DNA from: Sphingobacterium sp. | GTDB lineage: Bacteria > Bacteroidota > Bacteroidia > Sphingobacteriales > Sphingobacteriaceae | Length of the DNA stretch: 64,000 nt | NCBI GenBank assembly: GCA_031253985.1 | Contig: JAIRVH010000185.1 | Span: 186,001-250,000 of the forward strand | Reading direction: 5' to 3' | Shown here: positions 63,710 to 64,000 of the stretch, one piece after another | Layout: every line of letters starts with the position of its first letter | Position numbering within the stretch: position 1 is the first letter of the stretch | The notes under the pieces: generated by a model | Seen by the model: only the letters and a program-made list of their open reading frames with translations | What the model was told of the DNA's origin: nothing | The model's database searches: none | Program-made: the position numbers and the translations under genes

Positions 63710-64000
63710 ATGAATAATTTATTTTATTCAAAAGGGATCTTTTGTCCCATTGACAAAGGGAAAACTTTGAACCAATTATTAAAAATGAAACTGACAGGAA
63801 TCTTATTGGCGACATCCATGATGGGCGCCTACGCTTCAAGCACTGCTCAGATTACTTTACATGCCCAAAATACCAAGATTGAAACTGTCCTGGAGAGCAT
63901 CACGAAACAAACCGGTATACATTTTATCTTTAAAGAGGGGTTGCTTAGAAACGAAAAAGCAACTGTTGAGATCACGGATGTATCCCTCGATAAGGCACTA
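63710..64000 (+). CDS. SusC/RagA-type TonB-dependent transporter with STN domain (5' part only)
   Basis: The window ends inside this gene after 97 codons. It has a long N-terminal leader (NNLFYSKGIFCPIDKGKTLNQLLKMKLTG-like), a signal peptide (LTGILLATSMMGAYASSTAQ) and the start of a secretin/TonB short N-terminal (STN) domain (ITLHAQNTKIETVLESITKQTGIHFIFKEG, then VSLDKAL). An STN domain links the outer-membrane receptor to FecR, so this is the receptor of the sigma/anti-sigma pair upstream and would switch on its own locus when its glycan or other ligand is bound. Confidence 0.88.
   Translation, partial: MNNLFYSKGIFCPIDKGKTLNQLLKMKLTGILLATSMMGAYASSTAQITLHAQNTKIETVLESITKQTGIHFIFKEGLLRNEKATVEITDVSLDKAL

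Overview
The window comes from a Bacteroidota genome, most likely a Sphingobacteriaceae member (Sphingobacterium or Pedobacter type). The support is indirect but consistent: two SusC-type and two SusD-type genes, a FecI-like sigma factor with a FecR that ends in a DUF4974-type tail, an RND pump fused to its own TolC domain, many lipoproteins, and -7 boxes that fit TAnnTTTG. I saw no rRNA, tRNA, CRISPR array, insertion sequence or phage gene.

Layout. 0-3.2 kb: a cysteine-rich lipoprotein with a C-terminal papain-like (NlpC/CHAP-type) domain beside a small exported partner, a lone exported protein, and a gene tail with a strong hairpin. 3.4-7.1 kb: the oxidative pentose phosphate operon gnd-zwf-pgl, in which gnd carries an in-frame TAG. 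7.6-9.4 kb: an A+T-rich pair of lipoproteins, one BamE-like and one resembling aerolysin/ETX pore-forming toxins. 9.5-14.3 kb: an ergothioneine operon, egtD-egtB followed by an ABC importer resembling EgtV-EgtU, whose substrate-binding domain is circularly permuted. 14.4-27.2 kb: small accessory genes (TetX-like monooxygenase, DHA2 efflux pump, hydrolases, DinB, VOC, MBL-fold, GIY-YIG) under AraC, TetR and MarR regulators with visible palindromic operators.

27.3-39.9 kb: an amino-sugar utilisation locus. A LacI regulator converges on a seven-gene operon: SusC, SusD, a secreted esterase-like protein with a 15-unit CAA repeat, a GH109-type glycosidase, nagB, a FucP-type sugar porter and nagA. 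Together they would bind, release, import and degrade N-acetylhexosamines to fructose-6-phosphate. 40-44.5 kb: remnants and a hydrolase, then an HxlR regulator divergent from an SDR gene. 44.7-51.2 kb: a heavy-metal efflux operon (His-rich small protein, CusA-TolC fusion, CusB-like adaptor). 51.3-61.3 kb: Hsp31, hydrolases, a broken two-component system, an AraC-linked set of hydrolase, acetyltransferase and cupin, a DinB protein and a methyltransferase. 61.7-64 kb: a FecI/FecR pair and the start of a SusC gene with an STN domain.

The most striking feature is gene decay by deletion. An SDR, a TetR regulator and a methyltransferase keep both ends but have lost their middles. An epimerase has been joined in frame to the back half of an AraC regulator, and a histidine kinase runs straight into a headless SusD gene. 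Several gene tails survive without heads, and a few genes have single-base frameshifts. All functional calls rest on reading the translated sequence; no database search was run.
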